Positions 11,343 through 22,764 of a stretch of 64,000 nucleotides of DNA are shown piece after piece. Under the pieces are notes generated by a model. The model had not been told where the DNA came from. It saw only the letters and a program-made list of their open reading frames with translations, and did not search any database. The translations under genes and the position numbers were made by a program. This DNA comes from Phialocephala subalpina (lineage: Eukaryota > Ascomycota > Leotiomycetes > Helotiales > Mollisiaceae): contig FJOG01000015.1 of the NCBI GenBank assembly GCA_900073065.1, forward strand, positions 546,436 to 610,435. The letters run 5' to 3'. Numbering within the stretch: position 1 is the stretch's first letter; each line of letters starts with the position of its first letter.

Positions 11343-11600
11343 GGGCGCGAGAAGGCGTAGATTGATGAGAAAGTAAAGGAGAACTGACTGGAATACGAGT
11401 CGAAATGCAGGCAGACAATAGACATAGATGCATGGGAAAAACTTGAACATAATGCAAGGTCAAAACGCCCAAACTTTTCATTATTAAATTTTGAGCGTTC
11501 TTGTTTCGAAATTATAATACAGTTTGTCTGGTCCCTGGACACATGGTCTCTTCTCGACCTTGATACCGTTTTCTAATCCATAACAGAAGACGGTCTGTGT

Positions 11601-12491
11601 TTAAAGGCGACGAAAACGGCCCTTCGTTGCCAGAAACCATAGAACACCAAAACCTGCTCCACCAAGATGGCTAGCATGGCCAAGATCATATGGACCGAGA
11701 TAACCCAGTAGCCCGGCTATACTCAAAGTAACACCAAGAGTGAACCCAATGTACATCTTCACCGGCACAAAATTGAAGATCATCCACGACCCAGGCGCTA
11801 TACAAGTGATGGCGCCGAATAGGCCGGATATCACTCCGGAATTTCCAACGATTGAGCCATAACGGTCTCCCTTGTATTCCCACCAGCAGTATTCGGCCAC
11901 GCCGGCAGCAAGGGCAGAGCCGACATAGAGAACCATGAACGAAGGTATGCCGTGGAGTATAATTATACCCCGCCCAATAGTCCACAGGGCCAACATGTCG
12001 AAACCCAAATGTATGGCACTGGTGTGCAAGAAGGTAGACGACAGGATCGTGTAGTATTTTCCGTCCTGGATTTTCTGCCAGCTCAAAACGAAGTGTTTCT
12101 GAAATTCCTGGAGTAGTTTGCTGGCCTGCTTGAACGAGAAACTGGTCCGTACCTCGGTCTCGAGATAGTAATTGTAGGCAGAAACACCCACGCATCCTGC
12201 GACAATGCTGCCCAAGGCCAATTTTCCAGCATCGATCCTCGGAGGGGGCTGATAGTATTCATATTGATTGTGTTGGTTGTATGGGTTGTTTGGAGGCTGT
12301 TGTCGACTGCCAAGTCGTGGCCTGGGGTAATAGTTGTTCAGACGCGATACACTGCTCGTGAATGGTCTGCATATTCGCTGACTTGTTGTCAAGTTGACGC
12401 GTGTAGTTGGGAGCTATATCGCGTCAATGCTGGCAGGCAATAGAGAGGGTACTTCTGGGGAGCTTGCCACGATTCGAGTAAATAGCGACAT
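11601..12491 (-). CDS. rhomboid-family intramembrane serine protease, mitochondrial type
   Basis: Two exons: 12491-12453 gives MSLFTRIVASSPE, then a 39-nt intron (GTACCC..ATATAG), then 12413-11601; total 283 aa in frame. The first 60 residues are basic, Ser/Pro-rich and free of acidic residues except near the end of exon 1, like a mitochondrial presequence. Membrane segments follow. The first loop reads YYTILSSTFLHTSAIHLGFD. The catalytic Ser is in GNSGVISGLFGA (about residue 205) and the partner His in GHASHLGGAGFG (about 262). That is the Ser-His dyad of rhomboids. It is shorter than the Pcp1 protease that processes cytochrome c peroxidase and Mgm1, so it may be a second mitochondrial rhomboid rather than Pcp1 itself. 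Confidence 0.88.
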
Positions 12492-13204
12492 CTAGGAAAT
12501 CGAAAACAGAGCAAGGTCTCAAGATCCCGCGAGATGTACATGCAACCAGATCTGTGCAATGGGCATTGTTCGAGCTGATGATAAAGTGATCAAACTGATG
12601 TTGATTTTTAAGGGTTATCTCAGCCACTGATTTCTCGAGCCACTTCGCAAGGCACAACAGAAGAAAGCCAAAAACCTTCAAATAACGAAATCGATGAGCG
12701 CAGAACGACCAGAAAATGATTGATGGTGAAGTAACAATCTAGATATAGCTTCAGAACCATGCGCAGATGTTTTGGAGGGCCACAAGACGGCTCCTGCTCT
12801 ATTGTCGACGATGATGTTTTGATGCTACCCTATTTGGTTTAGATGGATTTAAGGTTCCGACTAGAAATCCTCCAGTCAGTGCTCTTCTTCCCCTAAACTT
12901 CCCTCTCCGTCGCGAGAACCCTAAAATCTCAAGTACTCAATACCTTTTTTCTCGACTTCCTACACTCTAATTTTAATGCGATCTTGACGGAATGCTTTGA
13001 AAATAGCCAATCTATATGCGCATTAACATTTTTTGAAATGATTCATTAATTGTGCGTTGACAGTTTTAGGGATTTGTCGGTTTTGGATCTCATACTAGCG
13101 GTATGATACCTCAAATCTACTTAGGTCCTCCGCTGTCATGTCTTGATGAATGTGCCTGACCTTGCGGAACTTTGGTGCATTGCTTTTTTTTAGAACACTG
13201 CGTG
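12492..13204. other. intergenic, AT-rich
   Basis: No gene. An 8-base inverted pair CCCTAAAA / TTTTAGGG (about 12909 and 13065) brackets roughly 160 AT-rich bases; this is too weak to call a transposon. Confidence 0.4.
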
Positions 13205-14665
13205 CCTATCTGATGTTGAGAACTCTCTCTTGAAGCAATCCTCTCTCTTGCATATCTATTGCCTCGCCGTACATGAAGCCATGGACGTATGCGGGTCCCA
13301 TGAACTTGTAACAATCTTGTCCGTCGACTAGACGCAATGCTGAAGGTGATTTGCACCCGTAAAGCACGCAGATAATGCCTCCGACTTCTACATCGAGTGG
13401 CAGCAGAGCAATGTATCGGGAAGAGTGAAGCTGAATCGAGACTCCATGCTAAGAGTCTTTATTCTTGCAATAGAGTCTATTGCGACTTGGTCCCTTTCAA
13501 TGTCTGCCGTGTTGGCATATATCGAGAACAAATTAACCGGATCTTAGTAATATTCACGTTCGTGATCCTTCTCCTTACGGAGCCTGCCCAATACATCAAA
13601 ATGTAAGGCCTTGCAGTCGACTCAAGAAATCCATCTCCATTGAAGTATGTCATGCATTGAGATGTAACTGTCTTCAATGCAGAAACAGCTGCATGGTGGT
13701 CGTCCATTGTCCACTTGCCAATCTCTAAGGGACGAGGTGCATCTTCAACGGTGTCAAGATACACACCACTGAGCTCGAGCATGGTGGGGTCCGAATACTC
13801 TTTACTTGGCTCAAGCCAACTTTCGACGGTGTGGATATACCGGCCGAGAAGTTGGGCCATGGGAAGGACAATCCAATTTGAACCAAGTCTGCATGAAGAT
13901 TCGGAACCCATGAGGGCAGGAGACTTGCGTTTGCTTCTTCCTCGTCATCAACGACAATCTTCCTAAGAGTAAAAAGCTCCAAGTCACCGCCATGGACAAT
14001 TGTTGCCCTCGCTACCTCAATTTGCAGGTCATTTGCACTCTTCGAGTAATCGGGCGTGATCTCAAGATTTCGTCTTGCGAGCGGAAGCTATGCGAATATT
14101 CTATCTCTCGAGTTTGTTGCTCCAAGTTTTGCGCATTTCGACCAAAGCGAGACCAGCGACTGCGTTTGAGGCGGGTCGTCCCGTACTGAGAGAATAGGGC
14201 AACCGCTCGCCGGAGGCGGGGGTATCCGTATTTTGCCTCTTAATAAGTATCCCAGGCAAACGATCTTGACGTGCAACTTGTGCAGTAGAGATAAAGTTGT
14301 CCAAAGAAACATATGGGCACCATACACGACTAGGGCCTCCTTTGCAAGAGAAGTTTCCCGGATGATCCAGATTCGTTTCCAGACTAAAAAAGATCTTTTC
14401 GAGTTCTTTCGCGAAAGGGAAGGCACTCTCTGCTTGATAAAGCACGTCTACTATTGTTCCCGAACCTCCCGAGACAACTATATGTTTTTGACGTCTGAGT
14501 TCCTCCTCTGTTTCAAATTTAGTGATTAGAAGCTTCGTCACCTCTGAACTCAGCCCGACATCTTCTCCCAGCCAAAGAAGGTCACACGATGCCGTTTCAT
14601 AGATATTCCCCATCCACGCGATTTGTTCTGATTTCTCAGTCAAGTTTCACTGATCAATGCACCTC
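13205..14665 (-). pseudogene. HET-domain gene, C-terminal two thirds, decayed
   Basis: Reading minus, the remnant begins inside the HET core at CIDQ, hits a TGA, then continues NLTEKSEQIAWMGNIYETAS and CDLLWLGEDVG. That matches the family block WIDAICINQ..EKS.QV..M..IY..A..V..WLG. The N-terminal half of the HET domain is absent. Downstream blocks fall in different frames: a LLPSWVPNLHADL segment (LPSWVPDW in the family) near 13900, and the C-terminal block IICVLYGCKSPSALRL / YVHGFMYGEA at about 13380-13240, with a stop near 13206. At least two frame changes and one nonsense codon separate them. This is a decaying incompatibility gene on the same strand as the 18.8-19.1 kb fragment. Confidence 0.75.
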
Positions 14666-14779
14666 GGAGTAATCGTGTTTAACGTATTATATTTCAGCGT
14701 ACTGCAGGGCATTGTATATGCTTTGTTCGTGCTATAATTATTCTTAAAAGAAATAAATAAAGAAAATCTTTTGCCTTGT

Positions 14780-15841
14780 TTAGTTTCCATTCTTATCGCT
14801 CTCATTAAAATACCTCTCTAAAACCGAATCGACTACCTCAAGAAGCTTCATACGATCCGCTACAATAGTGGCCTTCCTCTCATCCACTAACCCCTCCAAG
14901 CCCTCTCGAGACAAGTTATCTGATACCACATGCAAAAAGCCAAACCGTATACCTTCTTCTAAGGAAACCTTCGCCATATGCCCAATCTCTGGATCTACCC
15001 AGTCCACCTTGTCCCTCCATTCTCGCGCCCACTCCTTGGTCTCACTTAAAGAAGTGGCTCCTGTGAAATGTACCCCACTCACTACCCCACGTACTCCCTG
15101 TACTGCACTCTCAAGTATGTTCTCCCACTCTACTACGCTACCATCGGGGAACATGCTACAGGAACCCGTTGCTAGTACTGAGTTTGGTAAATGCCTCGGG
15201 TCCAGAGTTCCCAATTTCCCTATATATATTGCCTCTCGAGCGCCATTATGCACTTGTAGGGCTCGAATCAACTGTCCACCTATATCTCCCCAGTAGCAGG
15301 CTGTACAGCCAACAAAAGCCACGCATCGTCCATCGCGTAGTATTCGTTTCTTCCAGGCAAAGAGTGCGTCCCCTTCGGCTCCTTGATCCATGCCCGTTTC
15401 CCAACCTTCAGGTCCCATGCAGCCTGGTAGCTTATCCACATAACCTAGTATGGCGACATCGATGCGTCCCAAATACGGAAGGTTAGAAGCAGCAAGTAGA
15501 GGAGCACAGGCATCGGGTGCAGGAGGAACATAATGTACCGTCGGAATGCGGGCTCCGGTAAGTGCTTTCCTGGCGAAATAGGTAGCAAGGAGAGCAGCAT
15601 AGTGCTCAACGTAAGCACGCCCTGGCAGGACATTGAGCTGGAGAATTTTGCTTTCTGGAGTGTGGAAAATGGTCGCGGTGGGACGCTGCCAATTGAAAGG
15701 CTTGTTCCCCTTCTCGTTTTCGGTGATAAAGGCAGGCGGAGAGCGGGTATAAGCCCCGACGACGAGGATGGAGGAAAAGTCATGGGTTTGGATGACAGTG
15801 TGAATCTTAGGGAAGACATAGTGATGAAGCACGAATCCCAT
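14780..15841 (-). CDS. nucleoside phosphorylase-superfamily protein
   Basis: About 353 aa. The fold of purine/uridine phosphorylases and MTA/SAH nucleosidases is suggested by several features. There is an early strand-rich half. The block REAIYIGKLGTLDP followed by PNSVLATGSCSMFPDG has the layout of the family's G-x-x-G-x-L and substrate-side strand. HMAKVSLEEGIRFGFLHVVSD near the C-terminus matches the region where the family has its catalytic/base-contacting Asp (here VVSDN). The enzyme class is plausible, the substrate unknown. The first Met gives FVLHHYVFPKIHTVIQ. A 3' splice site lies just upstream, so a short extra 5' exon is possible. Related proteins appear in many ascomycetes without a proven function. 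Confidence 0.62.
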   Translation of the reverse strand: MGFVLHHYVFPKIHTVIQTHDFSSILVVGAYTRSPPAFITENEKGNKPFNWQRPTATIFHTPESKILQLNVLPGRAYVEHYAALLATYFARKALTGARIPTVHYVPPAPDACAPLLAASNLPYLGRIDVAILGYVDKLPGCMGPEGWETGMDQGAEGDALFAWKKRILRDGRCVAFVGCTACYWGDIGGQLIRALQVHNGAREAIYIGKLGTLDPRHLPNSVLATGSCSMFPDGSVVEWENILESAVQGVRGVVSGVHFTGATSLSETKEWAREWRDKVDWVDPEIGHMAKVSLEEGIRFGFLHVVSDNLSREGLEGLVDERKATIVADRMKLLEVVDSVLERYFNESDKNGN

Positions 15842-17177
15842 GGTGTGAGTAGAGGGATCGGCGGTGATGGGATGGCAAAGCTGGACGGAGATGAGTACAA
15901 GACCACTTCAAAACATATTCTGTAATAGTGGGATCAAAGGTTCTCAATACGCAAATATATATATTAATGTAACAACAACTTACTGTTGGGGATTGAGTTG
16001 CTGTCCCTCGAGCGTCTGGAACGCTTCCTAGTGTCAGAGGGTCGCATTGAACTGATGAAAGAGAAGAGAGCAAATGCTGGGCATAAATATTGATCATCTC
16101 GACTGTCTTTGCTTCGTCAGGAATCTAAGCGATGAGGATTCTTCTTCACTAAACAAGAAAGTATTGCATTGGGATTTAAACGGCAGTTCAGTGACGGGGA
16201 AATGCACATGACTAAATAAGAGAACAAAGCTAGGACTGCCTACTCTCAAACTCCGGTGCGATACTACGGCGGCATACCCAAATACATTTGGTGTGCGGGA
16301 GTTCCATATTTAATGCACTTTGCAGGTCAAAAGTGCCGCATGATACATGCTTGACCTAGCTTGCCTTTCGGGGCTGCATTTTCTATAGATAGCTTGCATA
16401 ATATTCGCTAGAAATTTGCGCATTTCGTGTTCAAAATTGTAAACTGACTCGAATTCCGCTTACTCTTGACAGGTTGGGACCTGTTCACCTCTCGAAATAC
16501 AGTGCGTTTGACTTGTACCTGGCCAATGGCAGGGAGCTTACCGTCTCCACCTTGAATAGAAAGCGCCCGCTCATGAGTTCAATTCAGGAAGCTGCGTCCG
16601 GTTGCAGTCAAAATTACACCGCGTTACATCTCGGCAATAAAATTCCAGGCTCGGATCCATGGTTTGACCAGATGCAGTTCGTCCTGGAACATTACTTGAA
16701 ATGGTAGATCTTCGGCGTCAGAATTTGTCAGCAAGTACTGGATGCAAAGAAAACTTACGAGACATGCATAACATGTCAAGATAAGGTAGATGTGATGTGG
16801 ATGAATAGTAAAAAAAGGGAATTCGATCGCCGAAAGAGCGACTCACCTTATCAAAGCACCTAGCTGGGAAGGACCGAGCCGTGCCGCAGGAGTATTTAAT
16901 GCTGCAGTATGCATGCCATTCCTAGCTTTCTCTCTGCGTTAGGATAGTGTATTTTCGGAAAGATAAGTGCGACTCGATTATTTGGCTCACGAGAACAGGG
17001 GTTGTGAAATAGCTTTGTGGAGCTATACTCCTTTCACTCTCTGGATTCTGAATCAAGATAAATCCCGTGAATCTTCACATCCCTGATCTGCTAGCGGGAC
17101 TCTAAAGGCGGGGCAAATGAGGGGTAAATGAGGGGTAAATAATCATGTTTATTTATTTTCGTTTGTACTTCCATTGC
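15842..17177. other. intergenic with a small tandem repeat
   Basis: No supported gene; a 77-codon plus-strand ORF at 16474 matches nothing. Nearly three copies of GGGGTAAATGA sit at about 17110-17141, just beyond the 3' end of the Nudix gene. Confidence 0.45.
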
Positions 17178-18165
17178 CTACTCACTGGACGTAGGAAAAG
17201 GCAAGAACCTATGCGTTCTGGCAACAATCTCCACATAGTCTCTCTCATTTTGAATAGTCAATATCCCATGCCTCACAAAGAAGTCAATAATGACCATCGC
17301 AGACATCGGCTTATACATCCCTTCCAGAACCCTCTTTATGACTTCCTCAACCGTCATCAACCGGAATCCCTCTACCTCACTATCACCCGGCCGTAGCTCT
17401 ATATTTTCGTCAACTTCCATGTCATAGACATATTTTACTGATGGCTCAAGCTGCGCATCACCTTTCACACTAAACTCTGTAACACATCCCACAGCCTTCG
17501 CACATCGTCTCGTCAGCTCCTCTGGTAAACTAGCCTCTTCCCTCGCCTCCTTAACCAAACACTCAAACGGTTCAACGCCCATCGGAACTCCTCCCGCAAC
17601 AGAACTATCAAGCATGCCGGGACTTGTCGTCGTACTCATCGACCTCGTGGGAACCCAAATCTGAATTTGTCTTGTCGTTCTGGACCGCGTGAATACAGTC
17701 ATATGAGCCCCAACAGTAATGATTCCAAACAAGCCTGCTCCAGCTCGCTCGATCTTGATGTCGGATCGGGCCCCCAGAATACGATATCCCTCGTTGCGCC
17801 AACCTTTCAAGCACTTGAAAAGGTTCTTCTCGCGTGCGGTCTGGAGTACGCGCGCTATAGCTGCATTGGCGGCTGTGGGGGTGTCGGCGAGGAGTTGAAG
17901 TCGTTTTGGGTTGCTACTGAGGTCGAGATAGAATTCCGAGGTCCAAGGCATGGTCTCAATTACGAAGTGAGGAATATAGCCGTGCGGTCGCGGATCGTCA
18001 GGAAGATAGAAATGCCATAGATTATCGGTGTATTGGGTATAATCGCTTGGTCGGTTGCAGTCATGATATGGGAAACTGTTATTGGTTTTTATTAGACAAG
18101 TTCGTGGTTAGGACGAGTACAACCTACTTGTCACGTTCTTTCACAATATCTAAAATTGTTTTCAT
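17178..18165 (-). CDS. DUF4743-Nudix hydrolase (Tnr3/thiamine-pyrophosphokinase N-domain-like)
   Basis: Two exons, 18165-18128 and 18075-17178, around a 52-nt intron (GTAGGT..AACAG); 311 aa in frame. The start MKTILDIVKERDNFPY is typical of DUF4743, the domain in front of the Nudix fold in S. pombe Tnr3 and yeast YJR142W. HFYLPDDPRPHGYIPHFVIE follows. The Nudix box is GGVPMGVEPFECLVKEAREEASL, matching G-x5-E-x7-(R/K)E-U-x-EE-x-(G/S)-U, with Lys for Arg and Ser for the late Gly. Homologues act on oxidised thiamine diphosphate or nucleotide derivatives; here the kinase part of Tnr3 is absent, as in YJR142W. Fold assignment is strong, the substrate inferred. Confidence 0.85.
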
Positions 18166-18776
18166 GATGATTTCTAGACGGACAGTATTGGAACCAGAGC
18201 TGAGTTTTTAAGCTGCCGAGTTCATACCAACAGGAAAAAGGTCCCGTGTAGAAATCTGAATAGGACCCTTTCGTTGTCGACTTGAATAAACCACCAGAAG
18301 GGAAAAGAAACTTGAGGTGTTTTTGCGAAGTTGATCGCTTAATTAAGCCTTGCCCCTTTTTAACTCACCAATCAGGTCCGACCACTCGTATGCACTCATT
18401 GACAAGGTATTGTGGAAGCGTTGTTCCCGTCTTGGCACATGTTCCTTTAGCTGCGGGTGTATGCAATGACAACGTATTGTAAGTTCCTGACAAACCAACG
18501 TACTGCTCCAATCGTGTCTGCTACGAAGGTATTCCCTTTGCGTTATCAAGCTGTGTACGATGGCTTTGCCAAGGCTATAGTAAGACAAATTATAGGGAAT
18601 GCGTCAGCGCATCGGCACTGCCGCTGACAGGCTAGCGCCGGCTCAGGTGTTGGAGCCGTTTCGGGCCCTTGATTAAAACCCCTCTGCTGCCTATTCTTCT
18701 CTCTTACAGTCTTTCCATGTTCTACTCTCGTGAGAGGGGCCGATTTTGAACCCTGAAGCAGGGTACGCTTACAGCC
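18166..18776. other. intergenic, no gene seen
   Basis: Short overlapping ORFs only; nothing recognised. Confidence 0.45.
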
Positions 18777-19115
18777 CTACAGCTGCGAACACTTTTGTTT
18801 GTCAGACTGGATACAGATTGCAACAACCCAAAGTGTCCTAGAATCGGTGGGACTTCTAAGATGCCGAAGGGCAGACTCCAAATTTATCGTAACGGAGAAT
18901 TGGCGACCCTCGAGAAAGATATCGGAGGTGATTATGGGATCGCCCCAAGCATAAGATACCCCTTCATATGATGGTCTTCCACTCAGGAAAGCATGCTGAA
19001 GCTCACAATGGATCGAGGCTGAGAATTCGAGAGCCGGCAGAAGTCTGATGAGGCGAATTGCCTGCCTCGAAGAGTCAAGTGGTGAATAGATAGAAGTATA
19101 TGTGCTTTGCTCCAT
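18777..19115 (-). pseudogene. HET-domain gene, N-terminal fragment
   Basis: The start MEQSTYTSIYSPLDSSRQAI is followed by the N-terminal HET hallmarks: IRLIRLLPALEF, YEGVSYAWGD, VTINLESALRHLR, then RTLWVVAICIQ. The reading stops 10 residues later, exactly where the family continues INQ.D..E+..QV..M..IY. It therefore covers only the first half of a HET domain. The missing half is the part present in the remnant at 13.2-14.7 kb on the same strand. A 19.28-19.39 kb stretch just upstream (WIVNDALWLGEEQKAFL, then stop) may be another fragment. Confidence 0.7.
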
Positions 19116-19469
19116 TGATTTGCTAGCACCAAAGGCTCAAAATATGGAGAGATATTTTGCATGATACAAGCAAGAGTAAGAAGATCATCCATATGCAAGT
19201 GCATGGGCGCTAAGCCACCAGCCTGCATGATCGTGGGGCCAATCATCGCTGTTGTGTTATCTACAAGAAAGCCTTTTGTTCTTCTCCAAGCCAAAGAGCG
19301 TCATTCACGATCCAATACGTGAGCAAAGTGGCTAGTTCCGCCTCGGCTGCCTTCCAGCAGCTGAAGAGCTTGTGCGTCTCATTTAATGCATGCGCATATC
19401 TCAAATATATACAAGAAAGCTTCGCCTCACCACCATCAATATGTACAAGAAGTCAACCGCCATTTCATC
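19116..19469. other. intergenic
   Basis: Separates the HET fragment from the 3' end of the pectate lyase; only a short unassigned minus-strand frame around 19.28-19.39 kb. Confidence 0.4.
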
Positions 19470-20744
19470 CTAGATACTCAAGGTAGCACCAGACGTGCCA
19501 ACCACAGCAGCCTTGACATTGGCATAGCCAAGGAGCGTGTAAGTGTATGGTACACTGGTAGCAGTCATGTTTCCAACTGGTGCCGTGTTGGTTCCGTCAC
19601 CGAAGTCATTGTCGATTGCGTTGGCGTATCTATTTCATCTTAGTTTTGCGAATTGCTCATGATAGAGAATACTTACCCAGTAGCGTCGCTGTACAAAGCG
19701 GCAAGTGGCTCGGTACAATTGGAGAAGACGTTGCTTTGAACCAGGATCTCTGCTCCATCACTATTGTCATTTATCAGTATCGTTCTGCTTGGTTTTTATT
19801 CTAGGACAAAGTTTTGAGACAACTTACCGAGTGTCAATCCCAGTGTTCATGTTGGCAAAGTATGAATTGTAAACATGTCCAGTCCCGTATCTCAAGCTGG
19901 GCGTTCTGCTACCGATGTTGTTCCAGTAGTTGTTGTGGTAGGTGACATGGAGATGGCCAGTGTCCTCGGCAGCGTTGTTGTCGCTGTGGCCGACTAGGGA
20001 AGCTTTCCAGTGATCGTGGAGGTAGCAGTTCGAGATGGTTACCCATTCAGACGCATGAGTGATGTCGATGAGACCATCATAGTAGTCCTTGTCGTGGGTC
20101 AAGTCTGAGTACAATTCGCTTCGAGATTTTAGCTAGGCATGAGCCTGATTGGCAAAGTCACCTTACCAATGGTCAACCCAAACGTTTGTTGACTTTTGAA
20201 TTCCGATACCATCTCCGTTAGCTGCAAGGACGTCTTGGCTGATGATGTTTCGGATGATCACATTGGTCTGCTTCCAGACGAAAAGTCCGATGCCGACGAG
20301 TTCTGAAGCTTGTTAGTCTGGCCATGCTTCGATGGGGTGACATCACTTACTGGCACCGGGAAGTCCAATCAAAGATTTGTTAGATCCGACTCTGACTTGC
20401 TGTGCGCCGGTGATGGTCCCAGAGACAATAATAATTCTAGCTGTGGTGTCATCGGTCACAGCAGCTGTGAACTGAGCAAGAGTCGATACGGTAGTGGTGC
20501 TTCCACCATTTCCTCCGGTTGTTCTATCATAAATTAGTAGATTGTCACTAGAGGCATATGATAGAAGTGCAGTCTTGTCTTACCCGCCATTGGTGGAAGC
20601 ATATCCAGAGTCAGCAGCATCAGTGATGGTAGCTCTCTTGACAACATTGGCACGCTCGACGAGCTCATCAGAAGTGGGAGTAGGCACAGCCGCCGCAAGT
20701 TGCAAAAGCAGGGCTAGCCCTGTAGAGAAAACAGAGAGCTTCAT
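19470..20744 (-). CDS. secreted pectate lyase, polysaccharide lyase family 1
   Basis: Cleaves de-esterified pectin by beta-elimination outside the cell. Six exons fit: 20744-20584, 20523-20351, 20302-20167, 20118-19828, 19760-19677, 19629-19470. They give 334 aa in frame. MKLSVFSTGLALLLQLAAAV is a signal peptide, and a KR site precedes the mature enzyme. PL1 blocks in order: GYASTNGGTTGG, VSGTITGAQQVRVGSNKSLI, VIIRNIISQDV, NVWVDHCELYSDLTHDKDYY with the Ca-binding acidic residues. Next come GLIDITHASEWVTISNCYLH, HVTYHNNYWNN and SRTPSLRYGTGHVYN, which holds the catalytic RxPxxR. The end is GYANVKAAVVGTSGATLSI. All five introns are short with GTAAG starts. It points to a plant-wall-degrading lifestyle. 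Confidence 0.93.
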
Positions 20745-22764
20745 AGTCAAGCTTTTTAGAACAAAATTCTTGAAGAAGAGAATGCTTGTGTGCTGGTTAA
20801 GCTTTTCCAAGAAAGCCAAGCTCTACCTATTTATGGTCTCCATTTCTTCATCTCCATCGTTTCCGAGATCTGAGAAATGTGTTGTAAGCTTTAGAGTTCC
20901 TCCGCTTCCCTGCTTCATGTTGAGCAGCTGATCAGGAGACTGCACTCCTTCGCAGGACTCATCCAGGAGCAAGAACATCAGGCGATTCCACGAATGAAAC
21001 AAAATTCCCTATACTTTCAAGCCGTCTCGTTACTGTGAATCACACCTTTCCTCGAATAAACGAAACACCCCACAAATGGCCACATAAAAGTTCATCTGAA
21101 CTCCCTTCGGGGCGAGGACTGCGAATGTTTCGAAACAGATATATTGCTTTAGTGGGGAGAGATTCTTGGCAGATCTTGGCACCTCTAAATGGAGCTAGAA
21201 AGTTCGGATGATGAGCTCGATTGGTGCACGGTCAGGGGAATTTTCCGTCCAGGGACCAATTTCTCCACTGAGGGGTCCATGGACAGGGGGGAGATCTGAG
21301 TGATGTGAAAATCCGGGGTACAGCAAGATGTTCGCAATAATACTTCCGTTCTATACCTCCAGATGAAGGAGATGACACTTGAGTGGAATTCCTCCGAAGT
21401 CACTCCCTCAAGCGTGAGATGTGGTCAGGTGCGCGGTGGTCCATTGATGATTCTGATGTATGAATCTTCAGCAGCGTACTTGCAACAGAACTTTGAGAAC
21501 TCTGCACACAGCAATCTATGAACATTGAACTCATGGTACCGGTATTTGTTCGTCAGCGAAAGCTTACCCCAAGTAACCTGTTTCACGTTCTGGCTTCCTC
21601 GGGAATCAACTTCAAAGTTTGCGACATCAATCTTTATCTTGTAATATGACCACTTTTCTTCTCCGAGTGTTTGTTTTCAAAGCTGCTCAATTTCATTCTG
21701 TATCTTTCGAAGATATATCAATCATATTCTTCTGATATAAGCGCTTTCAATCGTGGTGATGAGGCTATGTGGTAAGGCTCTCGTCACTGAGAAGTAGGAC
21801 GGTCTGGTTTGGCGCGCATCAGCGCCTAGTCCCAACACTCTGGCAGCTAGGCTCTGAGAGGCAGGTCAGGCCAGACTTTATTCTTATTTCTCAATCCTCA
21901 TTAGTCTGCACGGTGCGATTGTTGGCAGCCCTGAAGCAGCCGCTGTTGAAGTCTTGTTCGAGAGCCGCATTGTAGCCAGTCCAGCCCTTCCGCAATATGA
22001 TTTCTAAACACGACAATCCGATTTACAAACAACTATCTTGTGGGAGGCTGGCTGGTGTGAGCGGCATTGAGAGAGAATAGCATACTCGTCACGGGTTGGA
22101 GCTTTTGCAACAAAATTATGAAATTCCGAGCTTCACTTTCTCCGCCATGCTCTTGTGCTCTTCGTAATATTGAATGTCATAACTTCAAAAGTCTCGCAAA
22201 AATACTCGCTATGACGATAATTGAACATAAGAACGATGGAGGAATTGTCCGAGAGTTCGAAATTCGAAGAGCAAAGAGTCGAACAATTAGTCGTGTGCGA
22301 CAAGCAAATTGGGGCCACTGGCCTCAAAGTCGGTCGCAGGACAACGCAGCTGTCTTAATTTCCAAGATTGACTTCATATAGCTGCTACGACCCAAACTTG
22401 ACCTAGGTTGTTTAGAGCTTTCTGACATATGACTGAATTGACGATGCTGAATTTGGTGGCTGAATTGCTAGCGTTCATGGTCGATTGGGATGATTTCGAA
22501 AGAGTAACACTTCCTCATCATCGGTCTGCGGATCAGTTTGACGCTATTCTAGAGCTCTACCAGAGACAAAGGCTTCTAAGTCTCGGGACCGCCTGTTTGT
22601 GTTTTGACGTTGATGTGTGGAGTTGATCGTTCTTCTCAAAAGTGCATATAACATGCGATGCAGTCACCTCCACGATGCCAGACCATGCACAGCAGCCGGC
22701 CTGCACCTAAACCATCCTCGACAGTAATCCCGAATCATTCTTCTACACTATCGAGCTTCTCAAT
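20745..22764. other. 2-kb intergenic stretch between divergent secreted-protein genes
   Basis: No supported gene. It lies between two start sites facing away from each other and must hold both promoters. I see no strong binding-site cluster by eye. Confidence 0.5.

Noticed and set aside
12909..13073. CCCTAAAA/TTTTAGGG pair as terminal repeats of a MITE
   Set aside because: Arms of only 8 bases and no target duplication; chance is sufficient.
16474..16707. 77-codon plus-strand ORF
   Set aside because: Short, isolated, no recognisable family and no supporting introns.
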